Shown in pieces: positions 22,324 to 33,090 of a stretch of 64,000 bases of DNA (position 1 is its first letter; each line of letters opens with the position of its first letter). The stretch is taken from NCBI GenBank assembly GCA_018292915.2, contig JACVVK020000153.1, positions 1,000,001 to 1,064,000 of the forward strand. The letters run 5' to 3'. Source of the DNA: Batillaria attramentaria. Taxonomy: Eukaryota; Mollusca; Gastropoda; Batillariidae. The translations under genes and the position numbers were made by a program. Under the pieces are notes generated by a model, which was given only the letters and a program-made list of their open reading frames with translations, was not told the DNA's origin and made no database searches.

Positions 22324-25300
22324 AATGATAATAATAATGATAATAAGTACTTTCGTGGTGCCTCAGTAAGCTGTAACTTTTAACTCAGGCTGAGAAAGAA
22401 GATGGTGACAAAGCAAACACAAAGCGACACTTGGATTTCCTCGACATCCTGCTGACTGCGCGAGATGAAGAGGGTCATGGTCTGACAGACAGAGAGATTC
22501 GGGATGAGGTGGACACATTCATGTTTGCAGGTGAGAAAGCAGAAACTAGGCGTATAACAGTACATGTATTCTATTCCGTGAAGTTTTGTTCCACACCATG
22601 AGGTGCAACAGTAAGTGTTATAGCAAATAAAAAGCTTCAGAATTATTCTGAGGTCTTCTTGGCCAGTTTCCGTTTATTTTAAGTGATTAAGTGGATGAAA
22701 TTGATGTGATGTGTTTTATGTTTTTCCCACAGTTATACCAGATGACATGATACCATAGGAGTTCCCCTAATACCCTCACGACTTCAGTCAGTAGAGCCAT
22801 CGTGCTACCCTCCCCCCAGCACGTGGCTTTAATTCAAGAGAATTCACGTGTACCCCTGTGAGCTAACCTGGTCACGTGTGATCTACTCACTCCATACCCC
22901 ACATGAACCCTTCAGTCTTCCCACGACAGCCTCTCACCACAGCTCCCGTCTTTGCTCACTACGGTGTTCATTTTTATAATATTTTATTGACTGTAATGCA
23001 CTGACAGCTTGGCCATCATGGAAAGGCACCCTTATAAATGTCATCAGTATTTTTATTATTTCTGGGCAGAATATTTTGTCGACGGTCGTGTAGTATAATG
23101 CCAGGTTGCACTGACCGCTGTCTCTCTTTAAATTAAAAAATAGTACATCAGTATTTTTATTATTTCTGCCATTCTGGGCAGAATATTTTGTCGAGGGTCG
23201 TGTAGTCTAATGCCAGGTTGCACTGACCGCTGTCTCTCTTCAAATTAAAAAAATAGTACATGCAGATCAAGTATCTAAAAAGTTTGTTTCCAGGCTGGCT
23301 TCCTTCTTTGTGATTAGGTCATGATACTACATCCACGACCCTCGGTTGGTGTCTGTATGCACTTGGCAGTTACCCAGACATACAGCAGCGTGTGTATGAG
23401 GATGTGCACAAGGTGATGGGGGACCGCACTGAAGTCACATGGTGAGTTGGCTGTTCACACTCACTAAACACGTGATCAAAAAAAAAAAAAAAAAAAAGTT
23501 GCCTTTTCTGTAAAACCTAGCGATGTGGAGCTGAGTCTAGCCTTACATGGAGACTATCAATTCTGTTTCAGCACTCCTGCAGTGGCTCCACCCCCATCCC
23601 TCCCCCCTCCTTCCAGCTCAGCCCAGCCCACCCTTTCCCATCCTGTCAAAAAAACAACAACAAAAAAACAACAACAAAAACCCCACTCAATGTGTTTGTG
23701 TGTGTGTGTGTGTATGTGTGTGTGAATAGATTTGCTGTTATAGATGGTGATATTTGCAAGTTAATTATTATTTTTGGGTTTGTTTGTTTTTAAGTTCTGT
23801 ACATGCCAAACCAATTTTATGTTGTTTTCTACTGGCTTAGAATCTTAATTTTTCATTCTTGTTTTGTTTCAAGCTGTGAGTCCAAAGACAGTTTTCCTTC
23901 TTATACCTATTATTTAATGGACAATAAAGTGTTTTTGAATTTGAATCCTCAAACTTGTTCACACTCAAGAAGTTGGAAAGAGATCCCCCCCCCCCCCCAA
24001 AAAAAAAAAAAAAAAAATTAACCAGACATTTTTACACCACCTGCTCTACATGAATGCTGTCAGGGCAATGATGAAAGAGTTAACAAACGTAGCATGTAAT
24101 GGTAAAAATAAATTTAGTTTTACAGTAAAATTTCTTTCTCCTAGGTACGTACATGATACTGTGGAGGTAAAGGGGGAATCTCCTAGTATCATGTCATCTG
24201 GTATATATCTGTAGGAGAAATATATTTTTACAGTAGAATGTCTTTCTCCTAGGTACTTACCAGATGGCATTATATCATAGGAGATTCCCCCTTTACCCCC
24301 ATAGTATCATGTCATCTGGTATATATACGTAGGAGATAAGCCTGTGCATGTTCAACACTTGTTTTCTGATAAACTGATAATTTCAGGGAGGACTTGAGCG
24401 GTTTTCAGTACCTGCCATTGTTCATCCGGGAGACGATGCGCCGGTACACACCTGTGCCGATGATCAGTCGAGAAGTGTCATCTCCAATTTCTCTCGATGG
24501 CGTAGATATCCCAAAGGGCGTGATGACTGATATCCCACTCTACCAGCTGCACAACAACCCCCATGTCTGGAAGGAACCTGAGGTGAGAATCAGCTCTGAC
24601 TTCATCTTTCATTGTTGTTTCGTCATCTCACGTAAAGCTGTCATCATTGGTGGCTCAAGTCAGATCTGTGAAGCCAGGGCAAAGTGCTGTTCCGTAGAAA
24701 TTTTCTTTGGCCTGGATGAACAACTTTCAGTTTCTAGCAGGGAAGAAAATGATAATTTTCCAAATTTGGAGTGTGGCTGGCAATATAGTCCTGTACTTGA
24801 AACAACCACGCACACTGTGATGTCATCAGAATGGGTGAACCTGGGAAAGTTGACAGCAGCATTTGTTTTATTGCAAAGCTGGATGACTGATAGGATTCAG
24901 AATAATTGCTATCAACTTTTCACTCAGAATTTGGTTTCATTGTTCCTAAGCCAAAGGGCACGAAAGGAAAGTTTATTGTCCAGGGCCATACAGTGCTGTT
25001 GAATTTATTGCCAAACTGATTCCATGGTGGTGAATGTGTGTTTCTGTCCCAGAAATTCTGCCCAGAGAGGTTTGAGAAGAGCGTGTTTGCTGACAGAGAC
25101 CCTTATGTCTATGTGCCTTTCTCTGCTGGACCACGGTGCGTCTATGGTTACAAAATAGCTTCTGATGGTCTGCTTTTAAAAGCATTTATGCAGTGTATGT
25201 GTCAGAATATTCACTTAATTTTGTGAAACCTGTGTGTGGTTTTTAGAAAAAGAACAGCACTGTCCATAGTGATACAGTGATGCTTGCTTAATGTTAGACT

Positions 25301-27332
25301 AGCAAAAAGGTGGTAAAATTATGTTCGCGTGAACTTGCACCTGTTGTAAACCATCACAAAAGGTGGTGAGAATGAACTTTACTCAGCAGTTGCTCTTCAT
25401 ATTCAACTTTGCTGTTGACTTTGAAATATAAATTTTTTAAAAAAAGGTCAGCGCTTCATTATACACGTTCCAGTATGATTCATCTGTACTCTTTTACTTT
25501 TGCAGGAACTGCATCGGGCAAAACTTTGCCATGAATGAGATCAAAACAATGGTTGCTCGTATTGTCCACAGGTGAGTCTTGACGCTTTCAGTTTTACACC
25601 CAGCAGCTAACACACCGGGGCGGTTGGTGGTCTAGTGGTTAAGAGACTTGTCACCAATGCGAGAGGTCAGGGGTTCGAGTCCCACTCGGGGCAAAGAATT
25701 TTCCTTCTCGTATGTGGCACCGATCATTCGGGCCGATCGTCGGGGGTTCTCCTCGGGTACTCCGGCTTCCTCCCCCTCTGCTTTGGAAATGTTCAGCCCA
25801 CAAAAATTTGATAAAGAAATGCAGTTCTAGATTCCGAAACTTAAATAGCTGAGCTGACCCTTCACACCACGTGATTGTAATGTGTGTATGTCCAGTGTGT
25901 GAGAGAATGCGTGTGATTCACGTGAGCATGCGTGTTGGGTTCAGTTCGCGGCGCTTTGAGCCGATTCATGAAATTGGGTAAAGCACCTATACAATACTCA
26001 TTATTATTATTAACATGTTAACCATGTTTATTCTGTCAAATTATATACCACCACATTTTCAGACAGTTGCACATCAGCTTGCTGTTTGAACATTTGCATC
26101 TGTGTGGATGAATGTTATCTCTGTAACTGGAACAAATGATTCAGTTTCAGAACAAGTACAGTAAGTAAACATTAGCTGAATTGCGCAGGTCACTGTTGTG
26201 TCCACAAAATGTGACCAAGGACATCATGGTCACACTATTCGAACGTTCATTTCATGTGAGTTTATGTAGAAACGATGTCAGTAGCCATAGACGTGACCAC
26301 AGTACAAAACCAGTTTCACTGTATGAGAGTGGGGTACTGAAGGTGTAGTGTAAGAAGACAGACTGTTACGTGGTGAATGTTCAAAGAGCCCGCCATGTTA
26401 CCGAGGAATGTGGTGAATGTCAGGCACACACTCTTCACGTAGCGAGTTCTTGTATTGACCGTGGAAGAAGTCTCATTCACTCACAAAAATGCTCGTGAGC
26501 GCGTAGAAAAGTTATAGCTGTGTGGAGTCTATTACAACACGTCCTTTGTATCACACTGCACGCTCAAGTTTCGCACATATGAGCTGCGCTCATGCACACA
26601 CCCTCGCAAACATCTCAGAGCTTTTAAATACAGTCTCATAGCGTTCTAGCACATTCTAGACTGACCTACTATCATGAAGGAACCAATCAAAAATCAGAAC
26701 ATAAATCACCTCATTACTTTTTTAAAATTGAGAAGAATCCAGATTTAACGAGCACCCACTGACTCCTTCTAATCGTAAACAACTCCTGACAAAGTGATTT
26801 GCACGAAATTGCTTGGAGACTCAGACCTTGACCCTAAACGCGTACCGCCTCCTGTGGCAAGATTAGCTACAGTTAAAACAAGGTCGCCACTTCTAGAATT
26901 TTCGTGAAAAACGGTAGAAACTTCTGGAACACGGACAGATCTACATTATTAAATCACAATGAAACGATATGGACTAAACGTGAGGTAAACTCAGTCTCCG
27001 TCTCACTCAACCTTAAAAGAAAAAAACAAACACAGCTATTGTCTGTCAACACAGTACACTATACAGACAAAACACACAGCCACACTCGTAACACAGCCGT
27101 ATTCTTAATCCGAACTTCAGCCATTCTGTAAGCACATGAAGCAGTGCAGGAAAATCTCCCACCAGGGTGTTCTGGCCAGAAAACAGTTTCAAGTCCTCAC
27201 GTTCGACATATATTGTTTTGTTGCAGGTTTCAGCTCGAGGCTGACCCCTCCATTGACCCTCACCCTTACCCAGAAGTGACCCTGAGAGCCAAAAATGGAA
27301 TCCACATCAAATTCACTCGACGTTCCCAGTGA
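16899..27332 (+). CDS. Cytochrome P450 family 4 (CYP4F/V-like), copy A
   Basis: Twelve exons encode 506 residues: 16899-17066, 17995-18190, 18990-19117, 20128-20252, 21287-21349, 21550-21673, 22389-22530, 23318-23441, 24387-24582, 25053-25135, 25506-25571 and 27227-27332. P450s of family 4 are ER-anchored monooxygenases, typically omega-hydroxylating fatty acids and eicosanoids. An N-terminal membrane anchor ([20 protein letters not shown]) is followed by a basic stop-transfer stretch. The [15 protein letters not shown]-helix motif, I-helix [14 protein letters not shown]-helix FIRETMRR (ExxR), CPERF and haem loop [15 protein letters not shown] (split by intron 10) are all present. The I-helix has Ala where most CYP4 enzymes carry the Glu that links covalently to haem. 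Exon 3 uses a GTTAGA donor where copy B has GTGAGA. All phases add up and no stop is seen, so it looks functional. CYP4F/4V resemblance is from memory of motifs; the subfamily is undetermined. Confidence 0.92.
17744..17917 (+). mobile_element. Penelope-like element fragment with hammerhead-type core
   Basis: This insertion is in intron 1 of P450 copy A and is missing from copy B. It is flanked by a 12-bp duplication, tatctttttgtt (17732-17743 and 17918-17929). It starts with a perfect 48-bp palindrome (17752-17799), whose right arm runs into CTGAAGA (17788-17794), a GGC-GAAA-GCC hairpin and GAAAC (806-810 of the same kilobase). That order, CUGANGA / stem II / GAAA, is the hammerhead ribozyme core known from the terminal repeats of Penelope-like retroelements, which share this CTGAAGAAGGC...GCCGAAACGTTG signature. 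The cleavage strand was not modelled. Confidence 0.6.
18265..18819 (+). mobile_element. Full-length tRNA-derived SINE, unique to P450 copy A (intron 2)
   Basis: The 555-bp insertion is flanked by a 16-bp duplication AACACTTAAAGT[C/G]TCA (18249-18264 and 18820-18835). The tRNA-like head has TAGTGTAGTGGTTAGCACTT (A box) and GGTTCGATTCC (B box). The body shares the TACCCAGAGCGGG and TGTTGCCACACAG blocks with the copy at 14624, and the tail ends in an (AAAAC)n-type run. In copy B the empty site is at about 34151. Confidence 0.85.
18866..18975 (+). mobile_element. SINE tail remnant in P450 A intron 2
   Basis: CCAGTGTGTGAGAGAATTCG through TTTGGGATAAAGCACCTAT matches the 3' part of the SINEs at 25617 and 34965. 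In copy B the same place still has most of the element, so unit A has lost the 5' part. Confidence 0.6.
19534..19895 (-). mobile_element. tRNA-derived SINE (minus orientation), unique to copy A intron 3
   Basis: On the minus strand it has the tRNA-like head GGGGTGAGCAGTGGTCTAAT and B box GGTTCGAGCCC, a TTTTTCCTGGCTACCGGG body and a tail of AGGTATTGGGTGGCGCTGC. It belongs to the same family as 20922-21235. Copy B (about 36987-36995) lacks it. Confidence 0.75.
20922..21235 (+). mobile_element. tRNA-derived SINE, unique to copy A intron 4
   Basis: The head is GGGGTGAGCGGTGGTCTAAT with B box GGTTCGAGCCC, the body has TTTTTCCTGGCTGCTGGG and the tail has AGGTATTGGGTGGCGCTGC. It is the plus-strand relative of the copy at 19534-19895. 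The matching place in copy B (about 38065) is empty. Confidence 0.75.
21371..21436. repeat. (CA)n microsatellite in P450 A intron 5
   Basis: About 33 CA units follow a short CT run. The matching run in copy B (38183-38252) is broken by CTTACA. A (TG)n run lies in intron 6 of both copies (22282-22320 and 38937-38996). Confidence 0.9.
21926..22096 (+). mobile_element. Short tRNA-derived SINE, unique to copy A intron 6
   Basis: The insertion is flanked by a perfect 15-bp duplication TTCTAGAGAAGCAAC (21911-21925 and 22097-22111). It has a tRNA-like head (ATAGCAGAATGGTAAAGCGT, then GAGTTCAAATCCCGG) and ends in GACGTTAAACTCCCAAACAC with CCCA repeats. Copy B has the empty site TTCTAGAGAAGCAGC at about 38745, which proves the boundaries. 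Confidence 0.9.
23039..23268. repeat. Direct repeat, about 110 bp, two copies (P450 A intron 7)
   Basis: CATCAGTATTTTTATTATTT through GACCGCTGTCTCTCTT is present twice in tandem. The same pair is found in copy B (39550-39765), so it predates the duplication. Confidence 0.85.
24131..24338. mobile_element. Tandem fold-back element in P450 A intron 8
   Basis: Two adjacent units begin TTTCTCCTAGGTAC and end GTAGGAGA. Within and between them GGTAAAGGGGGAATCTCCTA pairs with TAGGAGATTCCCCCTTTACC, and ATCATGTCATCTGGTATATA pairs imperfectly with the TACCAGATG arm, giving hairpin arms of about 50 bp. It is conserved in copy B (40675-40879). A related ACCAGATGACATGATACC piece lies alone at 22738 in copy A only. 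Confidence 0.65.
25617..26015 (+). mobile_element. tRNA-derived SINE in P450 A intron 11
   Basis: The head TTGGTGGTCTAGTGGTTAAG with B box GGTTCGAGTCC is followed by GGCTTCCTCCCCCTCTGCTT and a tail CCAGTGTGTGAGAGAATGCG through (ATT)n. Copy B has no insertion here (about 42040). The same family, with an internal deletion, lies at 34965. Confidence 0.75.
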
Positions 27333-30300
27333 TCGAGCTTTTCTCCTTTTTTTCTTTTCTTTTCTTTTAGCTGTCAGTTTGCCCAGTGAATATTTACAGA
27401 TCAGCATTGTTGGGTGTGAGAAGTCATTACACAAGTGGTACAAACAACGAAATGTATGGAGCAGTGGCACAGTACTTACTGGTAATTAATGCCTGAGCTC
27501 ATCATCCAAGGTGTGAAGGGGATAGAGGGCGTTGCATGGGTGGGAACTTTAACTTTGCTTGTTTTTGATCTATGCCACAATGTGTGCATGATTTAAAGCG
27601 TTCGGACTAAACTATTGGATGAGCACATTGACAGACTGTATATAACATTGTGGGGGGATCGTCAGCAGGGTTAAAATTTGTAGACCTTTTCCCTGCACCC
27701 TCACCCACATTACCGATCACTCTTGTGGTGAACAGGGGGAGGACCCCCCTTGGTGTATTCCGTGCCATGAGCCATTTTCTGTTGATCATTTTGTAATTTC
27801 ACGTACGGATCTGGCAGAGATCCGTGACAAGCATTACTGTGCTTCATCACTGAAGGTGTTCTTCAGGGACGTCCCCCCCCCCCTCTCCCCCCCCCGACAG
27901 CATCCTCAGTTTCTTGAGAGAGTCAAACTTATTTTATAAAATCTAATCATTGTTAACACTACAGACACTCCTTGATGAAACTTCTTTACTGTGAAGCTGT
28001 TAAAATCTTGGACTTGAATCGATAAAAGTTATGTCATCTCATTTAAACCAGCTAGATTTTTAATATATATTTACATCATGTGTTAAGTACTACCCTTTTC
28101 CGTTTTAATGACTTGGCATAGAAAGATTTTAGCTGCGAATTAGTCTTTGTTGCTTGCGCGGCGTTAAGCCCTAAATAACTAACTTGTGGTGATTGAGACG
28201 TTAAACCTAACACCCACTCAACCCTTTCCCCAGCATCAGCCGTTTTTATCGAGTCTATACAGCTGGTTGTAAGTTGTACACATCTGACAGGTTGTGTACA
28301 CAGATGTACAGGGTCATCCATGCATGGTTTTATTGTTGTGTTTTGTTGTTGACATGCTGTTTCCCCAGCACGACCACCCTTCGTGAGACTAACCTAAAGA
28401 AGTAGAAGTTGTGCACTTCTTTTTTTTTTTTTGTAGGAAATGCACTAGGTATTTGCCAGGGCTCCAGAAGGAGGAAAAGTGGCAAAGACACAAACACGCA
28501 TCTGCAAAGCAGACATACAGTATTATGCTAGGGGTGTCCAGGGGCATGTTCCCCCGGATTTTTTTAATTTTTTTATTTTAATCAGACTGAAATCTGTGCA
28601 GTTTGGTGCATTTTGGCATGATTTAATTGCTTACAAGGAGAAAACACGTTGTTTATTGGGTTTTTTTAGGAAAATAATTTTTAGAATTAGACTAGTTGGT
28701 GCGTTTTTGCATGATTTTGAGTGATTCAGAGGAGGAAATGCACTTTTGGGGTTGTAGGTTGGGTTGGGTTTTAGCCAAAGGTGGAAGTCCACCAAGAGGT
28801 GAAAGATTTTAAGCCCTTATTTGCTTTAATTTGTATTTTGGATTTGGTCATAGTCAAGAAATAGGCATCGCTTTTATGATTGTTTTTTATTTTTCCGCCT
28901 CAGTTGCTTATTTTTTCCAATGCGCGTTTTTATGTATGCACTTTTTTACCACTTTTTGAAAAATCACTGCCTACTGGCTTGAAAAAAATGGCAAGCAGTT
29001 GTGATTCTCTTGCATGACATTGTGATAAAAGATCTCCCATGTAAGTTCATCAAACAGTATTTCTTCTATTATTTGAATTTTTGTTGTTTTCTTGATCATG
29101 AGATCAGTTGTGATTCTTGGTAGTGGAGGTAGTCTTCATTGTAAATGTCAAGCCAGATTGTTACTGGATTATTGCGAAAAGGGTTTTAAAAAAAAGCATG
29201 ATTTTTTCCTGTGGAGAAGTTATAGATGCAGCATTGTACATACAGTATTAAAACTGGTCATTTTGTTGGTGGATTGTGAAACGAGATTTGAATGTTCTTG
29301 TCACTTGCTCAAATTTGCAATACAATTCAAGTTTGCTATACACCCATTGTAAAGTTTGTACAAGATGTGCCTGGTTCTTCATTTTCTTTAAAAAGTGTCC
29401 AATAAGTGCAAGCATGATTTTTTTCTCCCAATGAAAAAATAAACGCATTATACAACTGTAGTGCATTCTAAAACTGGTCATTTTGTTGTGCGTTGTGAAA
29501 CCAAAACTGAATCTTCTTGTCACTTGCTCAAGTTTGCAAAGCAGCCTTAGTGTCATTCTTCATTTGCTTTATACTGATCCAATATATACAATGCAAAACT
29601 TAACAAGACTGTGACTTGCAAATACATGAAATGTTGACTTTTAATGTGTCACCACTCACCAGAGATTAATGCATACAGCTAATGAACACAGTAATTTATT
29701 ATCTAGAAGTAGACACACTTGTTACAAACAAACATGTACAAACTTCTGCACAATACAGAACATGGTTTTATCTCAAGATACATATAAAGCTTTGTAGCAG
29801 CCTGTCAGCTTTGCACATATCCTTTACAGTCTCTTGTCAATATCCAAGAAACCTTTGAAAAGAAAAAATAGTGGATTTCATTCCTAGTCATCGCAAGAAA
29901 AAATAATGCTGCTAGCTATATGGGGAAAAAAAGAAAGTAAATGAGACATGGCTTTCACAAACAGTAAATATATACATTAAGGATGTTTCACACATTCTGC
30001 TACCATCACAAAACCCTGACACTTGGTAGAATTGTCCCTGTTAAAAATGTACATGTACTACATACTTAACCCATACAAAAATATAAAATAATCTGATTTT
30101 ATTAACACTAATGTATAACTTTGAATTGGATATCACAATATTTTGACACACTTGCTAAGTTCCCAGGAAGTATGACAATACCTGCATGATTCTCAAGAAC
30201 AGAAAAAAAAAATCATGAACAAGCAGCAGGGGTTAAATGTGTATCGTATAAATCACAGGAATTATACTTACAATGGTCTATGTATCAAAGGTAGAAAGTC

Positions 30301-30356
30301 TGAAAGACAATGTTTTCAATAAAACTGGAATAGGTCTACTTACTATGTCTGTGCAT
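27333..30356. other. 3' flank of P450 copy A
   Basis: No further gene was recognised. The stretch contains the P450 3' UTR, poly-C near 27875 and a diverged dispersed repeat at about 28455-28830 (GGCATGTTCCCCCGGATTTT, CTGAAATCTGTGCAGTTTGG). The whole is colinear with 43368-46374. Confidence 0.6.
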
Positions 30357-30862
30357 GTCTATTATTTATACCACATCTGTACCTGCATTTCTTTGATTTG
30401 AAAGCTGACATTGGCAATCCAAATGCTTTTCACGCAGCATATATAAGTGAGGAGCTTTACTTCACGTTGTCCATAGGCTTGGATAAGTCAGTAGGTCTGT
30501 TTTGAAGCAACCAAAGTACTGGAACTAGACTTACAATTGTCACGACCATGACCAACCGTGGATAAAATTCAGAAAAAGATCAACAATTTAACATCCAGCT
30601 ACTGGCAAAGCTCCTCTGTCCCCATTCCCTTATCACCTTATGAGGTTGAGCCACATCGTGCAGTAATGTAAATTATTCTTTAGTCACTTTTCACGTCATG
30701 TTGTGACTCGTAAATCCTTTCGTCAGAACATGTTGCTGGAACACTGCTATGTCTGGCCTATTCTGAATATAAAAAATACATAAAAAATATGTATTATACC
30801 AAACCCAGCCCCCAACCTAATCCCTAAACCTAAATCCCATTTATCTTGGGTTACTGTAACCA

Positions 30863-31035
30863 TGCAAGCTGCAAGACGCCTTCAGAAAAATCCCTTCATC
30901 ATATTTGTTGGTGATGCCATTAACAAAGGACCTCGCAATATTGATGTTCTCAGGTGGTGTCTTTGATCAGTGTAGTATTTGCAATCAGTTTTGCCTTTTG
31001 GAAGAAGGAAAACTTAGCGCTATTGTGACATTATG
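30863..31035 (+). pseudogene. Broken copy of ApaH-like phosphatase exon 1
   Basis: It matches 13229 to about 13400: the end of phosphatase exon 1 (QAARRLQKNPFIIFVGDAIN, ending at 30953 with the same donor) and the start of intron 1. The catalytic GDVHG half of the exon, exons 2 and 3 and the promoter are missing. Because the left join falls inside exon 1, no start codon of the parent gene remains. Confidence 0.85.
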
Positions 31036-32413
31036 AAACTAGCAGAGGACCCGGCTTCGCGGCTCGGGTATACATGTATACCAGGTGCTATAATAATCAT
31101 TTATTATCATCGTAGTTGGGTTTTCAACAGCAAATTGTGTCTGTAAAAATAGGGGAAAAACATACCTTCAAGGTTTTAGGCGGGCGGCGACGGCGTGAAG
31201 AAACACGTAAAATTTCAGTCGGGCATCCCCCTCCCCCCTCTCTCTTGTTTGGTAAATTATGTACGTGTGTGTCTTGTTCATGTGTGTCTGTGAGTCTCTT
31301 TTTTTCTCCCCACCCCACTCTCCCCTCTCTCTGTCTTCCGACCCCCCCCCCCTCTCTCTCTCTCTCTCACACACACTCTCTCTACTTTACACAGACCCAA
31401 GTGTCCCTCTAGGCTCATGGCAAATTTGGTGGCAATCGGCTGACTCGTTTGGACGCCAACCCCTCACACACACACACACACACACAGACGCTAGGAAATG
31501 ATGCGTAGGGCAGTTGAAATTGCTTGATCTTAAGAAGAATATCATTCAAAGCATGTGCTCATGTACTGACATTGAAAAGAGCACTCGCAAATATTTCGCA
31601 GAGAATTTTCTGTATGATTTTTTTTTTTTTTTTTTTTTTACGTGATCCAAGGCAAACTAGTACAATTTCACCCCCACAAGTGAGCAAAATAACTGTGCAC
31701 CGGCCGTGACGTATGAGTTCCAAATGTTTGAAATGACGCACTTTCTGATTGATGACGTAACTGGAGTGTGTTTTTTGTGAACTCGTAAACCACTGAGTGG
31801 GTCAGTTATGGAAAGTCATAACTCACGCTTTCGATCTGTTTCATTACTGACTACTCTCGGACGTAAAGCACTCATTATAGCCATAGTTAACTCACTTTAT
31901 ACCACTCTACCACTAAGCTTATTACAAGTCATGGTATAAACTGATTCCATAATTCACCACATGTTGTATAACATTGTACCCATGACAACCACGCCGCGTG
32001 AATTTTATGGCTGTACCTAAAGAGTGAACATGTATTACCACTAGTGTTCCAGCAGTGTGTTCTGGTGAAAGGATTTGCGTCACGATATGACGCGAAAAGG
32101 GACTACAGCAATAATTTACGTCACGACATGACGTGTTTCGACTTTATACGGGAATGGGGACGAAGGAGCTTTGCCAGTCGGATCTTTTGCTGCGTTTTAT
32201 CAACAAGCGGTCGTGTTTGTGACAAGCGTAAGCCTAGTTCCAGTTCTCTACTAAGACGGAGGCTTCGAAACAGACCAGCTCTCAGAGCCTATGGACAAAG
32301 CGAGGTAAAGCACCTCAGTCAGTGATGTCGCGTGAAGCATTTGGATTGCCGATTTCAGCTTTCAAATCAAAGAAATGCAGGTAGGGACGTGGTATAAATA
32401 ATTTTCCCAATTC
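31036..32413. other. Unit-2-specific stretch with dispersed-repeat signatures
   Basis: No gene was recognised. The left part has AGGACCCGGCTTCGCGGCTC and, after CT/CA-rich sequence, GGTGGCAATCGGCTGACTCG. Together these resemble the 3' region of a widespread invertebrate retroelement class, though I cannot name it. A poly-T run lies at 31619-31639. From about 32330 the sequence is an inverted copy of 11991-12080, leading into the hairpin at 32414. Confidence 0.45.
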
Positions 32414-32555
32414 GGTGCCCCCGACTGATTACGAAAAATACACCACATTCGTTTGTTGATTTCGACTGACCGTAAAACTGCTCGTTAAAACTCGCAGTTT
32501 TACGGGGTTGAAATCAACAAACTCGTGTGGTGTATTTTCCGTAATCGGGGGCACC
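32414..32555. mobile_element. Fold-back (palindromic) element, copy 2
   Basis: It has GGTGCCCC and GGGGCACC ends, long arms (ATACACCACATTCGTTTG against CTCGTGTGGTGTAT) and perfect inner arms CCGTAAAACTGC and GCAGTTTTACGG. With 85 bp of left flank it is an inverted relative of 11860-12080. Confidence 0.8.
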
Positions 32556-33090
32556 TCATTGTGAAAACTATATGAAAGTTTGCGCTGGCGAGTGGTGCAA
32601 ATGCATTGAAACAGGTCTAATTATCACACTAGTATACATTTTGTCAAAGACACAGCTATGTTGTGACCGGCTCATCCCATGCACATGCCCGGGCATGGTG
32701 GGTACACTGACGTAAGCTTACCTCATGTCAGTCAGGAGTCCTGCCAACTTTCATTTCATCAGTTGTTAAAAGTAAGTAGGGCTTCACACCACTCAAAATT
32801 TGGCTTCCAAAAATAGTGTGCTTTCACTGCTTTGTGCCTGTCAGCGTGTCTGTGTGTCTGCGAGAGCGTGTCTTTGTGCGTGTTTTGGTGTCTGCCGGTG
32901 CGTGTCTTGGTGTCTGCCAGTGCGTGTCTTAGTGTCCCGGCGGGGCAGGGTGTCTTGCAAAATTTCTTAATAGGCCATTGAGGCCCCTAGCACAAGGAAC
33001 TGAAGTCACTCGGCACCCTCAAAGGAAGGTTCCCAAGGCCAAGGGCCCAGTCTTTGGTGTACTTTGCGAGTCTGCATACTCGTCTTAGAA

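Larger units (their letters stand above)
12001..30356. repeat. Segmental duplication, unit 1 (phosphatase plus P450 copy A)
   Basis: The unit begins at the TTATTTATACCATGTCTGTACC block at about 12001 and continues through the P450 gene to about 30356, where ACTTACTATGTCTGTGCA is joined to a second copy of that starting block. Colinear homology to unit 2 holds across exons, introns and about 3 kb of 3' flank, at a coding identity of roughly 95 percent by eye. It is interrupted by unit-specific insertions. Confidence 0.85.

Noticed and set aside
24394..25002. 202-residue frame running from P450 exon 9 into intron 9
   Set aside because: The GTGAGA donor at 24583 and exon 10 give the expected EPEKFCPERF join. 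The extension lacks any family match, though it stays open in copy B too.
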